This document shows positions 20,969-32,260 of a stretch of DNA of 64,000 bases, piece after piece; position 1 is the stretch's first letter, and every line of letters starts with the position of its first letter. The stretch is from Heterodera schachtii (lineage: Eukaryota > Nematoda > Chromadorea > Rhabditida > Heteroderidae). The translations under genes and the position numbers were made by a program. The notes below the pieces were generated by a model that did not search any database, had not been told where the DNA came from, and saw nothing but the letters and a program-made list of their open reading frames with translations. The stretch lies in contig SIJG01000085.1 in assembly GCA_023374025.1 (NCBI GenBank), positions 300,110 through 364,109 on the forward strand. Reading direction: 5' to 3'.

Positions 20969-21138
20969 CTGTCAATACTTGTCGTTGGGCGGTTGCACCG
21001 GGCAGCTTTAACGTGCAATATATGTGTACCGAATGAACACTTGGCCATACTGAGTTTGCCCGCTTTCGTCCACAACTTCGAACATCGCCCGCCCGAGTGA
21101 AGATGGAATTGGAATTTGAAATTTCATACGAAGTTTTC
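20969..21138 (-). repeat. Displaced extra copy of the RdRP IPIPSSLGRA exon
   Basis: A diverged copy of 19863-20033 with its downstream intron, placed upstream of the exon at 20768-20880, where it does not belong in the family order. It lacks one base relative to the other copy and therefore stops in frame. Confidence 0.8.
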
Positions 21139-21349
21139 CTAGAGTTGGATGCTTTTTTATTTAGAAACAGTGAATTTAAACGATTTGAATCGATGTAAAA
21201 AGGCTAGTAATGGGTGGGGAAAAATAATTAAGGGCGCGCCTAAGCAAGATTTTAGGAATTATTCAGCCTCTCTTCTTGTGTTGGACGAATCGAATGAATG
21301 GCGACATCAGCGGTCCTCATCGCAACACGGGGGGCGGATGGGGGAGGGA

Positions 21350-21490
21350 CCCGGAGACAAGGGGACAAAGGCGTAGGAAGGGGAAAGAGAAGCAGATTGG
21401 GATTGGACGAGATGGGATTGGAAGGGATATTTGTTGATAATGGTGGAGACGCGAAGCGATGAAATATGTGCCAACTGTTGCGGCGGAAAG
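21350..21490 (+). repeat. Dispersed G-rich repeat, copy 1
   Basis: The family contains GGAGACAAGGGGACAAAG, then GATTGGGATTGGACGAGATG, then GGAGAGGCGAAGCGATGAAA and GTGCCAACTGTTGCGG, and is followed by a palindromic TTTAAATATTTTAATT tail. In this copy the tail (about 22020-22110) is separated from the head by the element that begins at 21497. Confidence 0.8.
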
Positions 21491-21496
21491 GGTCAA

Positions 21497-22030
21497 AAAG
21501 TGCTGAGCCGTTATAAAAAAAAGCCATCAAAAAGAGCGTTATAAAAAAACCATCAAATTTAGCGCACCTAAATTTCAAAAAATTTGGTCAAGGTTGAGCA
21601 ATGTTATGGCCAAAAGTACACATGTGGCCAGGTTTTCGAATATTTTTGTCTATAACTTTTTTGAAGCCTAACGAATTTTTTCGAAATTTTGCAGGCTAAT
21701 AGAGGACCCATAGAGCTAGCTAATTAGTGCAAGATCATTTTATTTTTTCGTTCTAAGAAAGTTTTGAACAGAATTTTTGATAATCAAAATAATTTTATTT
21801 TCATTAAAAATTTTAGTTAGAATTTTTTTTATAATCTTTCGCTAATCCAAAATTTCAAAAAATTTCCTTAGGTTTCAAAAAAGTTATGGCAAAAAATTTG
21901 AAAACCTGGCCACATGTGTACTTTTAGCCATAACTTTTCTCAACCTTGACAATTTTTTTCAAACTTAGTTGAGCTAATAGAGAATTCTTAGCCCTATCCA
22001 ATGATACCAAAAATGTCTAATTTGGTTGCT
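21497..22030. mobile_element. Diverged palindromic element related to 10251-11015
   Basis: Begins GTGCTGAGCCGTTAT like the 10251 element and has inverted halves (ATAACTTTTTTGAA on both arms). The right terminus is lost or too diverged to place. Confidence 0.6.
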
Positions 22031-22141
22031 TTTGGGGAGGATGAATGAATTGCCAATAATATTTAAATATTTTAATTGAAGAATTGGCAAAAACGAATAA
22101 TTTTCTTTTTCTAAGCCATAAAGGAGGAGGGAAGAAAAAAG

Positions 22142-23128
22142 TAGGGTTACACGGGTCCGGGTATTTGGGCAAAAATCGGGTCCGGGTATTGCCGGGTCCT
22201 GAAAAGCCGGGTCCGGGTCCGGGTCCAAGATTTTAAACCGGGTCCGGGTATCGGGTCCAACCGGGTCCTGAAAAAACCCAAAAAAATTTTTTTTTTTTCA
22301 AATTAGGTAATTTTTTCTTAAAAATAAAAGCTTATACTTATGGGCGGCCATGAATTTTTTTTTGTAATTCTTAATGTGATTTGTAATAGATTTTGTCCAA
22401 AAAATAACTAAATTTTGAGCCAAATTTTATGAAAAATAAGAATTTCTGGTCTGGCGGTGCCGACAGGCGCCGCCGGGAAAAAATTGGGAATTTTGGCCAT
22501 ATTTTTAGCAGGTTTTCAACAAAAAATTAGTAATTTTGTTGACTATCGGAAAAATTTAGCGAAAGTTTTACGAAAATTTGGGTGAGGTAGGTTTTGGAGG
22601 GGCACCAACCAATAAGGAAAATCGAAAATTTATGCAAAAATACTATTTTTCCTTCAAAATTTATTATTTTGATATTGAATAAAAATTGTATCAAAATTTT
22701 TTAAAAATTTATTTATTAAAGAAGAAAGTAATTTTATTTAAAATTTTTTGATTTTGAAATGATAAAATAGCAGTTTTCAACAAAAATTTAAAAAAATATT
22801 TAAAAGAAATCGATATGAGAAAGAATTGAACCTGAGAAACAAGGAACGAATCCAAAAGATTGACCACTAAGCCACAGGAGTAATAATTGATTCGTTTTTT
22901 AAATAAATCTTAATTTAATTAAAAAAAATTTTTCCTTTCCTCCAACTTTGGTCAACAATTTGATCCAGGCCCCCATTCTTACCAGTGTACTTTTGGACCC
23001 GGACCTACCGGGTCGGGTACCGGGTATTGGATTTTCAAAAAACCGAGTCCGGGTCCGGGTCCGGGTAGTGAAAAAACCGGGTATCCGGGTCTAGGACCCG
23101 GTCGGGTACCCGGACCCGTGTAACCCTA
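22142..23128. mobile_element. hAT-like element, TIR TAGGGTTACACGGGTCC
   Basis: Perfect target duplication gaaaaaag (22134-22141, 23129-23136). GGGTCC repeats at both ends; one shared hairpin at 22452 and a tRNA-like segment at about 22815-22880. No transposase. Confidence 0.92.
22815..22880 (-). other. tRNA-like A-box/B-box segment inside the element
   Basis: On the minus strand TGGCTTAGTGG resembles an A box and GGTTCAATTC a B box, about 31 nt apart. No matching acceptor stem, so not called a tRNA gene. A counterpart lies at 36462-36530. Confidence 0.5.
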
Positions 23129-23394
23129 GAAAAAAGATAACTTTTTTGTCTTTATTAAGGAGGGGGGGGGGGGGGAATTTAAGCAAAATATTATATAATT
23201 ATTAACTCAATGTGTGATTTAACTGACTGATTATTAGAGACCGAATTTTGAGCTAAATGCCCTTTTTTCTGCGCACTAGTTTGCCTTTTTTGGCTTTTTT
23301 TTCAAAAAAATCCATTAAAATGCAATGCAAAAATAGGAAAATACACCCCTAAGAAATGACCCGAAAATTTTTCAAAAATCGCCAAAATTAAAGG

Positions 23395-23505
23395 AGAACA
23401 GATTGGGATTGGATGAGTGGGATGTGGGATGGGATATTGGTTTATACAAAGGAGAGGCGATGAATGTGTGCCAACTGTTGCGGGGGAAAGGGGGACAAAA
23501 TTTGT
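23395..23505 (+). repeat. Dispersed G-rich repeat, copy 2
   Basis: Lacks the 5' GGAGACAAGG part; starts at AGATTGGGATTGG and is followed by the TTTAAATATTTTAATT tail near 23540. Confidence 0.75.
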
Positions 23506-24129
23506 GGGCAAAGGGGAGGAATGAGTTGCCAAAAACATTTAAATATTTTAATTGATTTTAGATTTAAAAATGCCTTTTTTTGCGGTTTTGGTGCCTTTTT
23601 AATCGGTCTCTACTGATTATAGATTGTGGCTATAAATTGTTGTGTTTTTGAATTCCAAGTCTCAAGCAGTTAAAATCATTAAGCTTTAGAACCCAAGTCA
23701 AATCCCGGCTGATTCTCTCATTGCCACTTTCTTCGGACAGAAAACTGAAGTGGGTTAATGCGGGAAACGGAAATTTGCGTATGCGGTGATGGGGGGGGGA
23801 GGCGATAGAGAGACCAATTAGTTGGTTCGAGATTATAATTCTCGAATAGGCGGAACGTGAATCGAGAATAATGGTGACAGACACTTGATGATGGCCACAT
23901 CCCCCGGCGATGGTGCCGTTTACTCCTCCCTGCCCCAGGACAACTGAGAGAGAGAGAGAAGTGAGTGACCCCTTTGCCTCCCGCTCCCCCTCCCCCTGGG
24001 CCCCTCACAAAAATAATGGCCCGGGGGCATTTGGGAGGAAAGGGCAAAGTGTTTGGCTTGCTGCTGCTTCTGCCGAACGAACACTCATTTTACTGCTCCG
24101 CCGGCGGGGGGCGGGGGTGGGGCGGAAGG

Positions 24130-24265
24130 GACTCGGGACAAGGGGACAAAGGCGTAGGAGAGGGAAAGGGGAGACAGATTGGGATTGGACGAGATGAGAT
24201 GGGATGGGATATTGGTTGATAATAGTGGAGAGGCGAAGCGAAATATGTGCCAACTGTTGCGGGGG
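24130..24265 (+). repeat. Dispersed G-rich repeat, copy 3
   Basis: Most complete copy, with tail and the following ctttttctaagccatt at 24300-24370. Embedded in GC-rich DNA (23700-24130) with no recognisable exon. Confidence 0.8.
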
Positions 24266-25211
24266 AACGGGGGAAAAATTGTGGGGGGAGGAGGAATGAG
24301 TTGCCAAAAATATTTAAATATTTTAATTAACGAATTGGCAAAACGAATAATTTTCTTTTTCTAAGCCATTAATTGCATTTTAAATGACAATTCAAATGGC
24401 GCCACCGCCGTCACTTCTCCATTTGTTTTGTTCTGTGAAAATTGGGAGAGCGAATCAATTGAAAAGAGAGAGAATGAAAGTATTGTTGTAAAAAAAAGAT
24501 AAATGACAAGAAGAAGGAGAATTGTGTAACATTTTTGCGAATGCTAACAATTAATTCAGGACAGAAATTTGTTGGTTTTACAAAAGTTTGGCAATGGGGC
24601 CGAGAGCCTGGCAAGTTGAGATAGAAATGAGATTCCAATTCGGATTTCTTAAAAATTTAAAAAATTCTGATCCAGAAATGATTATTTTCCAATTCGGATT
24701 TCTTCAAAAATAAAAAAATTCGGATCCCGATTAAATGTGTAAGTGCCGGACCCGATCCCGGATTTTTTTGGCCTAGTCAATCGCAGTTTTCCCAAAAAAT
24801 TACATCCTCAGTCGGGAAACTCGTACCCTATCCTCAGTTTTCTTGGCCCTAGTCAATCGCGGTTTTACCAAAAACAGGAATTCATTTAAATTTAAAACCA
24901 TTAAATAATTGCTTTTCGCATAAATTAAATTATTTTGTTTTAAAGAATAAAGAGTAAACACTAAAATTATATACATATTCACAGAAATATTTTGCAAATT
25001 TTATATCCCAATTGCTCTGCCGCTGTTGGCTATTCAAACGGAGTTCATTGTCCCCTCTCGCCCGTCCCCCGAGGGGCCATTTAAAGACTAAAGAACTTTC
25101 TCCAAGCGGGGCACACAGCCCCGGGGGGGGGGGCATTTGATGGCAAGGCGTCTCTTCTCAGTCCTCAATCATTTTGCGCCGGAGGATGCGGCGGCGGCGG
25201 CGGTAGAAGTG

Positions 25212-25370
25212 ACCCGGAGACAAGGGGACAAGACGGAGAAGGCGGAGGGAGGACAGATTGGGATTGGACGAGATGGGATGTGGGATGGATGGGATGGGAT
25301 ATTGGTTGATACTTGGGAGAGGCGAAGCGATGAAATATGTGCCAACTATTGCGGGGGAAATGGGACAAAA
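25212..25370 (+). repeat. Dispersed G-rich repeat, copy 4
   Basis: Preceded by GGCGGCGGCGGCGG and a poly-G run near 25123; tail at about 25400-25425. Confidence 0.75.
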
Positions 25371-25974
25371 TTTATGGGGAAGAGGAGGTATAAATTGCCA
25401 AAAATATTTAAATATTTTAATTGATTTAGGCTTAAAAATTTTCGTTATTCCGAAAAACATTATAATAATCACTTAAATGATCAAAATTAAATTTTTGGTT
25501 AAGTTTTACGTGGTTTGCCCCTAAATCCTTAATAAAAAAATTTTAAATGCCTTTTTTGGTGTTTTTTTCAGAATTTTCGTGCCTTTTTCGCGATTTTGGG
25601 TGCCTTTTTTGCGAGCTCTACTAATAAATCAAATAAAAAGGGACAGTGACCAAATTTGTCCAATTTAAACAATTTTTCGAAAATCGTAATTTTTCGGACC
25701 AGGCCATTTTCGTATGAGCCCAAATTTTTGGCTATAACTTTTTTTTCCAAAATAAATCCAAGCCCTAAATGTTTCTCTATTAATCAGCAAAATTTCAAAA
25801 AACTTCATTAAGTTTCAAAAAGCTAGGGCCAGATGAACTAAAAAATTCGTTTGAACATTTTTGAACATAACTTTTTTGAAACCTAACGAAATTTTTTGAA
25901 ATAATCCCGTAATTTTTTGCTTTCTTTTCTTTTTTCTTTGTTAACAGATAGTACGCCAAAATGAGAGAAGTTTC

Positions 25975-26125
25975 TCAGTTTGTTTACAACAAATCTTTAC
26001 AGAAAACCTGAAAAATTCATGATAAGCTAACTTTTGATAATTTTCGCGAAAATTGAGGGGGGGAGAATTTTTCCGAAAAATAAGCCTATCTGACTGAGAA
26101 CACAAATGCTCTTCCGAAGGTAAGG
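25975..26125 (+). repeat. Direct repeat, partner at about 26760-26890
   Basis: About 130 bp (AAGCTAACTTTTGAT to ACACAAATGCTCTTCCGA) recur downstream. The pair brackets the element at 26262-26724. Confidence 0.75.
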
Positions 26126-26261
26126 GAGGTATCTTAGTCAATATTAACGATCACTGCTTATTACTTTTTGATCTTTTGATTGGTACCATCATTAGCCAAA
26201 TATTTTGGTATTAATTAGATTTTACAAGAAAGTTCCAAATTCTTTTTTGGTGTGTTATGTT

Positions 26262-26724
26262 TAGGGATGCAATTTTTAGGCTCTAAAAACTGCCAAAATA
26301 GGTAGGCTTTAGGCTCTAAAAAAGCCCAAAAATAGGCACTAAAAATGGAAAATAGGCTCTAAAAATCCTCAACTTTAGGGGTGTAAAATGACAAAATTTA
26401 TTTAAAAAGTAAAAAAAAAATTAGGCCAAAACAGTATTGAGATAAATAATTTTAAATCACAAATTTTTGTCAAGAAAATAAATAAATAAATTTTGGAGAT
26501 GAGTTTTTGGAAAAGTTTTCCTTTTCTTAGGTGTGTATTTTTGAAAATTTTCGAGTCGATTCTTAGGGGTGAACTTTTTAAAAAATTTTTTAGGTCGCTT
26601 TTAGGGGTGTATTTTTTGTTTTTATTGCATTTTTATTAACAAATTTTAAAAACATGTTTTTCGTGCGTTTCAGGCCACGGGGAGCTCAGGAAAAAATTGG
26701 CTTTGCCTAAAAATTGCATCCCTA
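26262..26724. mobile_element. hAT-like MITE, TIR TAGGGATGCAATTTTTAGGC
   Basis: 20-bp TIR and perfect target duplication gttatgtt (26254-26261, 26725-26732). The interior repeats GGCTCTAAAAA words; a diverged relative lies near 37955-38070. Confidence 0.92.
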
Positions 26725-27397
26725 GTTATGTTTATTTACCGCTATTTTAATCTGCAATTTGAGGGCACAGAAAACTTGACAAATTCATGCTAAGCTAACT
26801 TTTGATAGTTTTCGCGAAAAAAAATTTGGGGGGTTGGGAATTTTCCAAAAATAAGCCTATCTGAAAGAGAACACAAATGCTCTTCCGATTTATCTTTTGT
26901 ATTAGGATTAAGTGGGACTTTGGAGAAAAATGATCGTTTTTGAATGATTTTTAGACCTTTTTAATCTTTGGATTTTTACCACTTATTGCACATATACATT
27001 CGAGCTTGCTCATTAGCACCTGTCATTGTTATCCCTAATTTTGGTTTTGTCATTTGCCATATTTAAATAATTTTAAAGTTTGGAAAATAAAAGTCTTTCT
27101 TTGAAATCAGAATTTCTTTATTTTAAAAAACCCTTATAAATATTATACATAACATAAATTTAACCCAATTCAATCATGGATAAAAGAACAAATAATTTTT
27201 TCGTAAAAGTTATTTAAACAATTTCAATGATAATTGTTAAATGAATTATTCGATCGATAGCCATCGAAAAATCTCATGGAATATTGTATCAGACATATTC
27301 ATTATTAGAAAAATTTTACTTCAAGCATATTTATTAGTATATGTATCGCTATATCGAAAAATAATTCCATTTAAAAGTTCGAAATAAAAAAGCGAAA

Positions 27398-27625
27398 TTA
27401 ATTTCTTTTTCTACATATACCCTTTTTGGCTCCTTTCGCTTGTTTAGCCTTCCCTGGGCTCGTTGGCTTCGTTTTGGCTGGGGATTTTGGCTTTGCCGGA
27501 GACAAAGTGCCGCCACCTGCTTTTTAATTATGACATTGGACATTTATGAAAGTTAATTATTCAATTATTTTTTGATTTACTTTTCTTTTCTTCAGCGCCC
27601 GCAGTCACGAATGAGTACTTATCGC
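27398..27625 (-). CDS. C-terminal exons of a lysine-rich basic protein
   Basis: Two minus-strand exons join in phase: about 27581-27625 (encoding SFVTAGAEEKK, then donor gtaaatc) and 27398-27516 (acceptor aaaagcag, stop TAA). The second encodes SGGTLSPAKPKSPAKTKPT followed by more Lys/Ala/Gly, a basic tail with SPAK repeats. Such tails occur in linker histones and in some ribosomal or chromatin proteins; the folded domain that would decide between these is not visible. The intron is 64 bp. The upstream exon boundary is unclear, and no start codon was found. Confidence 0.4.
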
Positions 27626-28604
27626 GTGAAACAATTTGGCACACAAATTTGAAAACAAAATTTTAATTACTTTTTTGTGCTTAATTAACTTTCTTACGGT
27701 ATTTTGTATAAAAGAAATTGACAAAACATTTTTTGTAAGTTTTTTATGGCTAATCCTTTTCTTGGGCGGCATTTAATTGGGCCTCTGGTCGTTGCGGCCA
27801 ATTAAATTAATAAGTCGGGATTGGCTCCTTTTCACAGGCCAAAGGATATGTCATTTTCCATGGGTCAAACAAACGCGTTCCGAAACCTTAGAAAAGTGCC
27901 GTTTGAGAGAATAAATGATTCGTGTTCCTGTTGGTGTTCCAGACTTAGCACTCTCCAAAAAGGGAAAAACCCTTTCAAAACACAAATGGAGAAGGAGCAA
28001 TTTACAGAAATTTTAAAAATTCCGAACGAAAAATCGAAAAATGAACGGGACACGGAATTTGAGACATTTGTGGGTCAGTTGAATTGATCCAATCTGTCAT
28101 CGGTTAACTTGTTGCACCCGAGCTCTGGTCACATTCATTGGCAGTCGAGAAGGTTAAATCAAAAGTGGAAGATTTCCTACCTAATAAGAAAATTTAAGCG
28201 CTAAATTTAATTTATAGAGGGGGTGTAAATCACGGTAGGGGTCAACTGCGTCCCAAAATAATTCAATTTTTTTTTGAAATTCCATTGAAAAAACATTTTA
28301 AAATAATAATAACTAGGGCTATGTATGCTTTTACATATTTTTTCTACTAATATGCTATGAAGAAAGGAGCTGAAAAATAGCATTTCTGTTTTGATTTGGT
28401 GGAGGTAATGGTTGTTCTGTCGAATGCTCTCCTCGTCTGCCTTGGTCATCAAATGGGCATTTTTCCCTTCACTAATCTTCAAGTTCAATGAATATTCCAC
28501 TCGCTCATCGTATTCCTCCTCGCCCATCCTTTAGCTGTTTCGACACCAATTTGAAGATAGTGTCTCAATGAGATACCGTACTTTCTCTATTTGAAGGCCC
28601 CTCT

Positions 28605-29420
28605 CTGGTAGAAGGCCCCTCTCCAATTAAAGGCCCCTCCGGGAGGGGTTGAACAATAATAGGCCCCTCTCATGTAGAAGGCCCCTCTCCAATTAAAGGC
28701 CCCTCCGGGAGGGGTTGAACAATAATAGGCCCCTCTCTGGTAGAAGGCCCCTCTCCAATTAAAGGCCCCTCCGGGAGGGGTTGAACAATAATAGGCCCCT
28801 CTCTGGTAGAAGGCCCCTCTCCAATTAAAGGCCCCTCCGGGAGGGGTTGAACAATAGTAGGCCCCTCTCATGTAGAAGGCCCCTCTCCAATTAAAGGCCC
28901 CTCCGGGAGGGGTTGAACAATAGTAGGCCCCTCTCATGTAGAAGGCCCCTCTCCAATTAAAGGCCCCTCCGGGAGGGGTTGAACAATAGTAGGCCCCTCT
29001 CATGTAGAAGGCCCCTCTCCAATTAAAGGCCCCTCTGGGAGGGGTTGAACAATAATAGGCCCCTCTCTGGTAGAAGGCCCCTCTCCAATTAAAGGCCCCT
29101 CCGGGAGGGGTTGAACAATAGTAGGCCCCTCTCATGTAGAAGGCCCCTCTCCAATTAAAGGCCCCTCCGGGAGGGGTTGAACAATAGTAGGCCCCTCTCA
29201 TGTAGAAGGCCCCTCTCCAATTAAAGGCCCCTCTGGGAGGGGTTGAACAATAATAGGCCCCTCTCTGGTAGAAGGCCCCTCTCCAATTAAAGGCCCCTCT
29301 GGGAGGGGTTGAACAATAATAGGCCCCTCTCTGGTAGAAGGCCCCTCTCCAATTAAAGGCCCCTCTGGGAGGGGTTGAACAATAATAGGCCCCTCTCATG
29401 TAGAAGGCCCCTCTCCAATT
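28605..29420 (+). repeat. 66-bp minisatellite, about 12 units
   Basis: Unit starts gaaggcccctctccaatt and contains the palindrome CCCCTCCGGGAGGGG. As 66 is divisible by three and has no stop in one minus frame, it gives a 270-codon frame of a 22-residue repeat (RGAYYCSTPPGGAFNW core). I regard that frame as a by-product, not a proven gene. Confidence 0.9.
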
Positions 29421-29619
29421 AAAGGCCCCCCTCCAGGAGGGATCGAGTATATCCGCAGGGATTCTGGGGCTTTGAAGATGCCGAAAGCGAAATCTGATTA
29501 CAGATTCGTTATTAGCACCCTAAAATGCCCTTGCAAAGTAATTTTCAGCTAAATTAGGGTGAGAAAATTTTTCCCACTCAAAAACCATGTGGTCCCCCCC
29601 CCCCCCCCCCCCCCCCCCC

Positions 29620-29946
29620 AAGGGCGTAGGCAGGGGGAGGGGCTGAGGGGGCTAAATCCCTCCCCGAAACCCAAAAAAGTAAAACATTTTCAGTAAATTT
29701 TTTGAAATTTTAAACAATTTTCTTAACAAAAGTGCATTAAAATACTCAAAAATTTTCCCGGCGGCGCCTATCGGCACCGCCGGGAGGCCAAAATGGCAAA
29801 AAATAATAATTTTTTGGCGACAAATTTTGCAAAATACACCCCCCTAATTCGGGATTTCAAAAAAGCAAAAATACACCCCTAAAAATCGAATTTTTGACTT
29901 CAGTCCCCCCCCCCCCCCCCGAAGCCAAGGGTCTGGCTACGCCCTT
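29620..29946. mobile_element. Nested foldback element with ends AAGGGCGTAG
   Basis: Inverted ends AAGGGCGTAGGCAG and GGCTACGCCCTT, a shared hairpin copy at 29759-29782, and poly-C runs outside the left end (29594-29619, 26 C) and inside the right end. Target duplication cannot be read because of the poly-C. Confidence 0.6.
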
Positions 29947-30444
29947 GGTCCCCCCTATGGTCCCAAATTCCCAAATCAATTTTATTTTTCTTGTCTTTTC
30001 AAAAAAAAATAGTAGAAATATGAAATAAATACATTCTATAGAGCAAATAATTGCGGGTTTTTTGCGTATATTAATTTTTGAAAACATCCTTTAAGAACCG
30101 AGTTCTCGTTTTTTGTCTGAAAATTCGAATTTTTCCAGAATTTCTGGAAAAATTTTTTTCATTTTGATGATAGAAATTTCAAATAAAATTCATAAAATCC
30201 TCCTTATTTTCCTGTATTTTAAAGCTTTATTGTACTTAAATTGACCCACTTTGAAATGAGTTATGAATTTTCAAATACGACTCCAAATTCCCGAGGGCCA
30301 AAATGAAAAATTTTCAAAATTTTTAAAAAATTCAAAAATTTGTAAAGGGTAAAATAATACTCATATTCATGCTCTGCACTATATAACTGGTAAGAAAAAT
30401 GGTTTTCACCCTTTTTTGACGCAAAAAAAAAATTTCAGAGATTT

Positions 30445-30727
30445 GAGGGGTTGAACAATAATAGGCCCCTCTCTGGTAGAAGGCCCCTCTCCAATTAAAG
30501 GCCCCTCTGGGAGGGGTTGAACAATAATAGGCCCCTCTCTGGTAGAAGGCCCCTCTCCAATTAAAGGCCCCTCTGGGAGGGGTTGAACAATAATAGGCCC
30601 CTCTCTGGTAGAAGGCCCCTATTAAAGGCCCCTCCGGGAGGGGTTGAACAATAATAGGCCCCTCTCTGGTAGAAGGCCCCTCTCCAATTAAAGGCCCCTC
30701 TGGGAGGGGTTGAACAATAGTAGGCCC
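30445..30727 (+). repeat. 66-bp minisatellite, second array (about 4 units)
   Basis: Same unit and orientation as 28605-29420; one unit lacks the CTCCA part. It runs into the right TIR of the 28574-30754 element. Confidence 0.9.
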
Positions 30728-30869
30728 GGGCCTTCAAATAGAGAAAGTACGGTAATTAGAAGACAAAGCATTATTAAAATTATTTTTGAAGAAAAAAACA
30801 CAATACATTAATCAATATTTTCGACAAAATTTTAATAAAAAAGGCCTTTTTCGGAAAAATTTTCCGATT

Positions 30870-31153
30870 TAAGGTCAAAATCCCAATTTAGTTAATGGGG
30901 CCGTTCTAATAGAGGTTTTTTGGAAAAATGCCAAAATATGGACATAAAATATGGACTTAAATGCCAAAATTTGGAAAAATATGGAAATATGGACATAAAT
31001 CGCCAAATATGGAAAAATATGGAAAATATGGATATAGAAATCCGTCCTAGAAGCTTCAAACCAAGCTAAAAACATGTTTTTCGTGCGTTTCAGGCTTCCC
31101 AGAGTCCAGGAAAAAAAAATATGGATTTCCGTATAATTACATGCCCTAGTCAT
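30870..31153 (-). mobile_element. Truncated member of the TAGGGTGTTGAATTATATG family
   Basis: Reverse-oriented AAATATGG-type repeats and flank (GGCCGTTCTAATAGAGG) as in 13570-14006. One terminus is missing. Confidence 0.65.
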
Positions 31154-31264
31154 GACAACTCGTACAAAAGCAACTCGTACAATTGCTTATGTTAGGCCTA
31201 AGCTTTAGGCAAGGCCTAGGTTTAAGCTTAGTCTTTGTTTTGTAAATACGAGTTGCTTTTTATA

Positions 31265-31751
31265 GGGAACCGCCTACTTCGGCGCGGCCATTTTGGCGCG
31301 GGTCTTTCGGTTTGCGGATTTTTCAGCTAGCTTATTCGGCGCGGGCTTTTTCGGCACGGCCACTTCGGAGCCCTATATAAAATGGCTTTTTCGGCGCAAG
31401 TCTTTAAAAATCCAAAAAATTTCAAAAAATTTTATTTGGCCTTTCATTGTACATATAACCTATACCAGTTAATGCAATGGTGCATAATTGTGGCCCCTAA
31501 TTACCTTTTATATTTTTGTTCAAAATCATCAATCGGGGGTTTTCGAGGGTACTGATCACAATCTGACAATTGCTTGCCTAATTCCAAACTCCGGACTCAA
31601 ATTTCGAATATTTATGTTGGATTTGACTTAAAAATTCCAAACTGACCTTGTATTCGATGGTACACAACACTGCAAAAAAAAATATAGGGCGCCGAAGTGG
31701 CTCGCCGAGGTGACCGCGCCGAAAAAGCCCGCGCCGAAGTGACCCCGACCC
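31265..31751. mobile_element. hAT-like MITE with CTTCGGCGCGG ends
   Basis: Perfect target duplication tttttata (31257-31264, 31752-31759); both ends carry TTCGGCGC repeats. It is inserted in a larger inverted repeat (CAACTCGTAC words at 31157-31190 and 31762-31782). Confidence 0.85.
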
Positions 31752-31936
31752 TTTTTATATGAGTTGCCTATTGTACGAGTTTCCATTGACCCGGGCCAGT
31801 TAATTCACTAAATGGAGGGCGGGACCCCCACTGAGAGAAGGGGAAAAAGCAACGAGGGGGTGGGGGAAAGCAACGAGGAGGGCTGAACAGCTGCCGTTAA
31901 GAGAGGGGGAGAAGCAATGAGGGGCGGGGGGAGCAG

Positions 31937-32195
31937 ATGCCGTTGAAAGTAAAGACGCACAGCAGAAGGAAATGCTTCAAGCTACACGAACTCAGCAATT
32001 ATTGCCGACAATTTCGGAAGAATTGTAAAAATGAAAATAAAATTTGCATTTTTAAATATTATTAATTTCTTATTTAGTTATGAAGTCATTGACGATGAAA
32101 CAGCAGCTGAGCCGAGGCCCAATGTTCTCCCTCCTCCTCATTTTGACCACAAAACATCGGCCAATTTCCAAAGACCGCCCAAAATGGCAAATTAA
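31937..32195 (+). CDS. C-terminal exon pair of an unknown protein
   Basis: Exon 31937-32024 (acceptor gagcag, donor gtaaaa) joins in phase across a 53-bp intron to 32078-32195 (acceptor tatttag), ending at TAA. The joined tail is acidic then Pro-rich (EEFYEVIDDETAAEPRPNV, PPPHFDHK). The matching phase and the GC-rich exons support coding. I do not recognise the family, and no upstream exon was identified in the G-rich DNA at 31800-31930. The gene may be cut off by the repeats on its left. Confidence 0.45.
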
Positions 32196-32260
32196 AATTT
32201 GAATAATTAAAATATAATTTAAAATTTGAATAATTAAAATATAATTTAATCGCTTTTTTA

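Larger units (their letters stand above)
17495..21138 (-). pseudogene. EGO-1/RRF-1-type RNA-dependent RNA polymerase, decayed locus
   Basis: In worms these enzymes make secondary small RNAs from mRNA templates. Exons read right to left: 20768-20880 (CTPSCYQ end), 20585-20716 (IQFRGFKGVLSVDKSL), 20218-20535 (ITFRPSQYKF, SVNNILDQ; holds a 45-bp intron at 20366-20410), 20080-20167 (KEPFFRSMV), 19863-20033 (KLQIPIPSSLGRALFGVVDE, YGQVF), 19696-19775 (KNPSIVAGDIRMF, AVDIPAL), about 19539-19640 (VVVFPRYGPRPHTDE), 18336-18426 (catalytic exon), 18257-18293, 18095-18214 (DSIGRIANAFLINSDLFGIKSE), about 17851-18051 ([20 protein letters not shown]) and 17495-17703 (FPWLAWDVLSVMRR, stop TAA). The N-terminal part is missing. 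Damage: two frameshifts in the 20218-20535 exon, lost donors, an in-frame TGA and a destroyed active site. Family call is firm. Confidence 0.88.
28574..30754. mobile_element. 2.2-kb TIR element carrying two minisatellite arrays
   Basis: 27-bp perfect terminal inverted repeats (TACCGTACTTTCTC start; 28574-28600 and 30728-30754) whose outer bases are TA, as in Tc1/mariner-type target sites. Inside are two same-orientation arrays of one 66-bp unit and, between them, another nested element. No transposase frame. Confidence 0.85.

Noticed and set aside
23700..24130. GC-rich stretch with several open frames
   Set aside because: Frames open on both strands with low-complexity Pro/Gly/Arg products and no splice sites; more likely repeat sequence.
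27826..28090. Possible exon after ttttcacag with an 88-codon overlapping frame
   Set aside because: Good acceptor-like sequence, but no donor, no phase partner and no recognisable protein.
28587..29399. 270-residue repeat protein on the minus strand
   Set aside because: The frame is a consequence of a 66-bp tandem repeat lacking stops; no start context, signal peptide or splice site supports a gene. Kept only as a finding to test.
1266..29619. Homopolymer G/C runs (for example 1268-1287, 23160-23175, 29594-29619)
   Set aside because: Not treated as features in themselves; they are common next to repeats here and their lengths may be assembly-limited.
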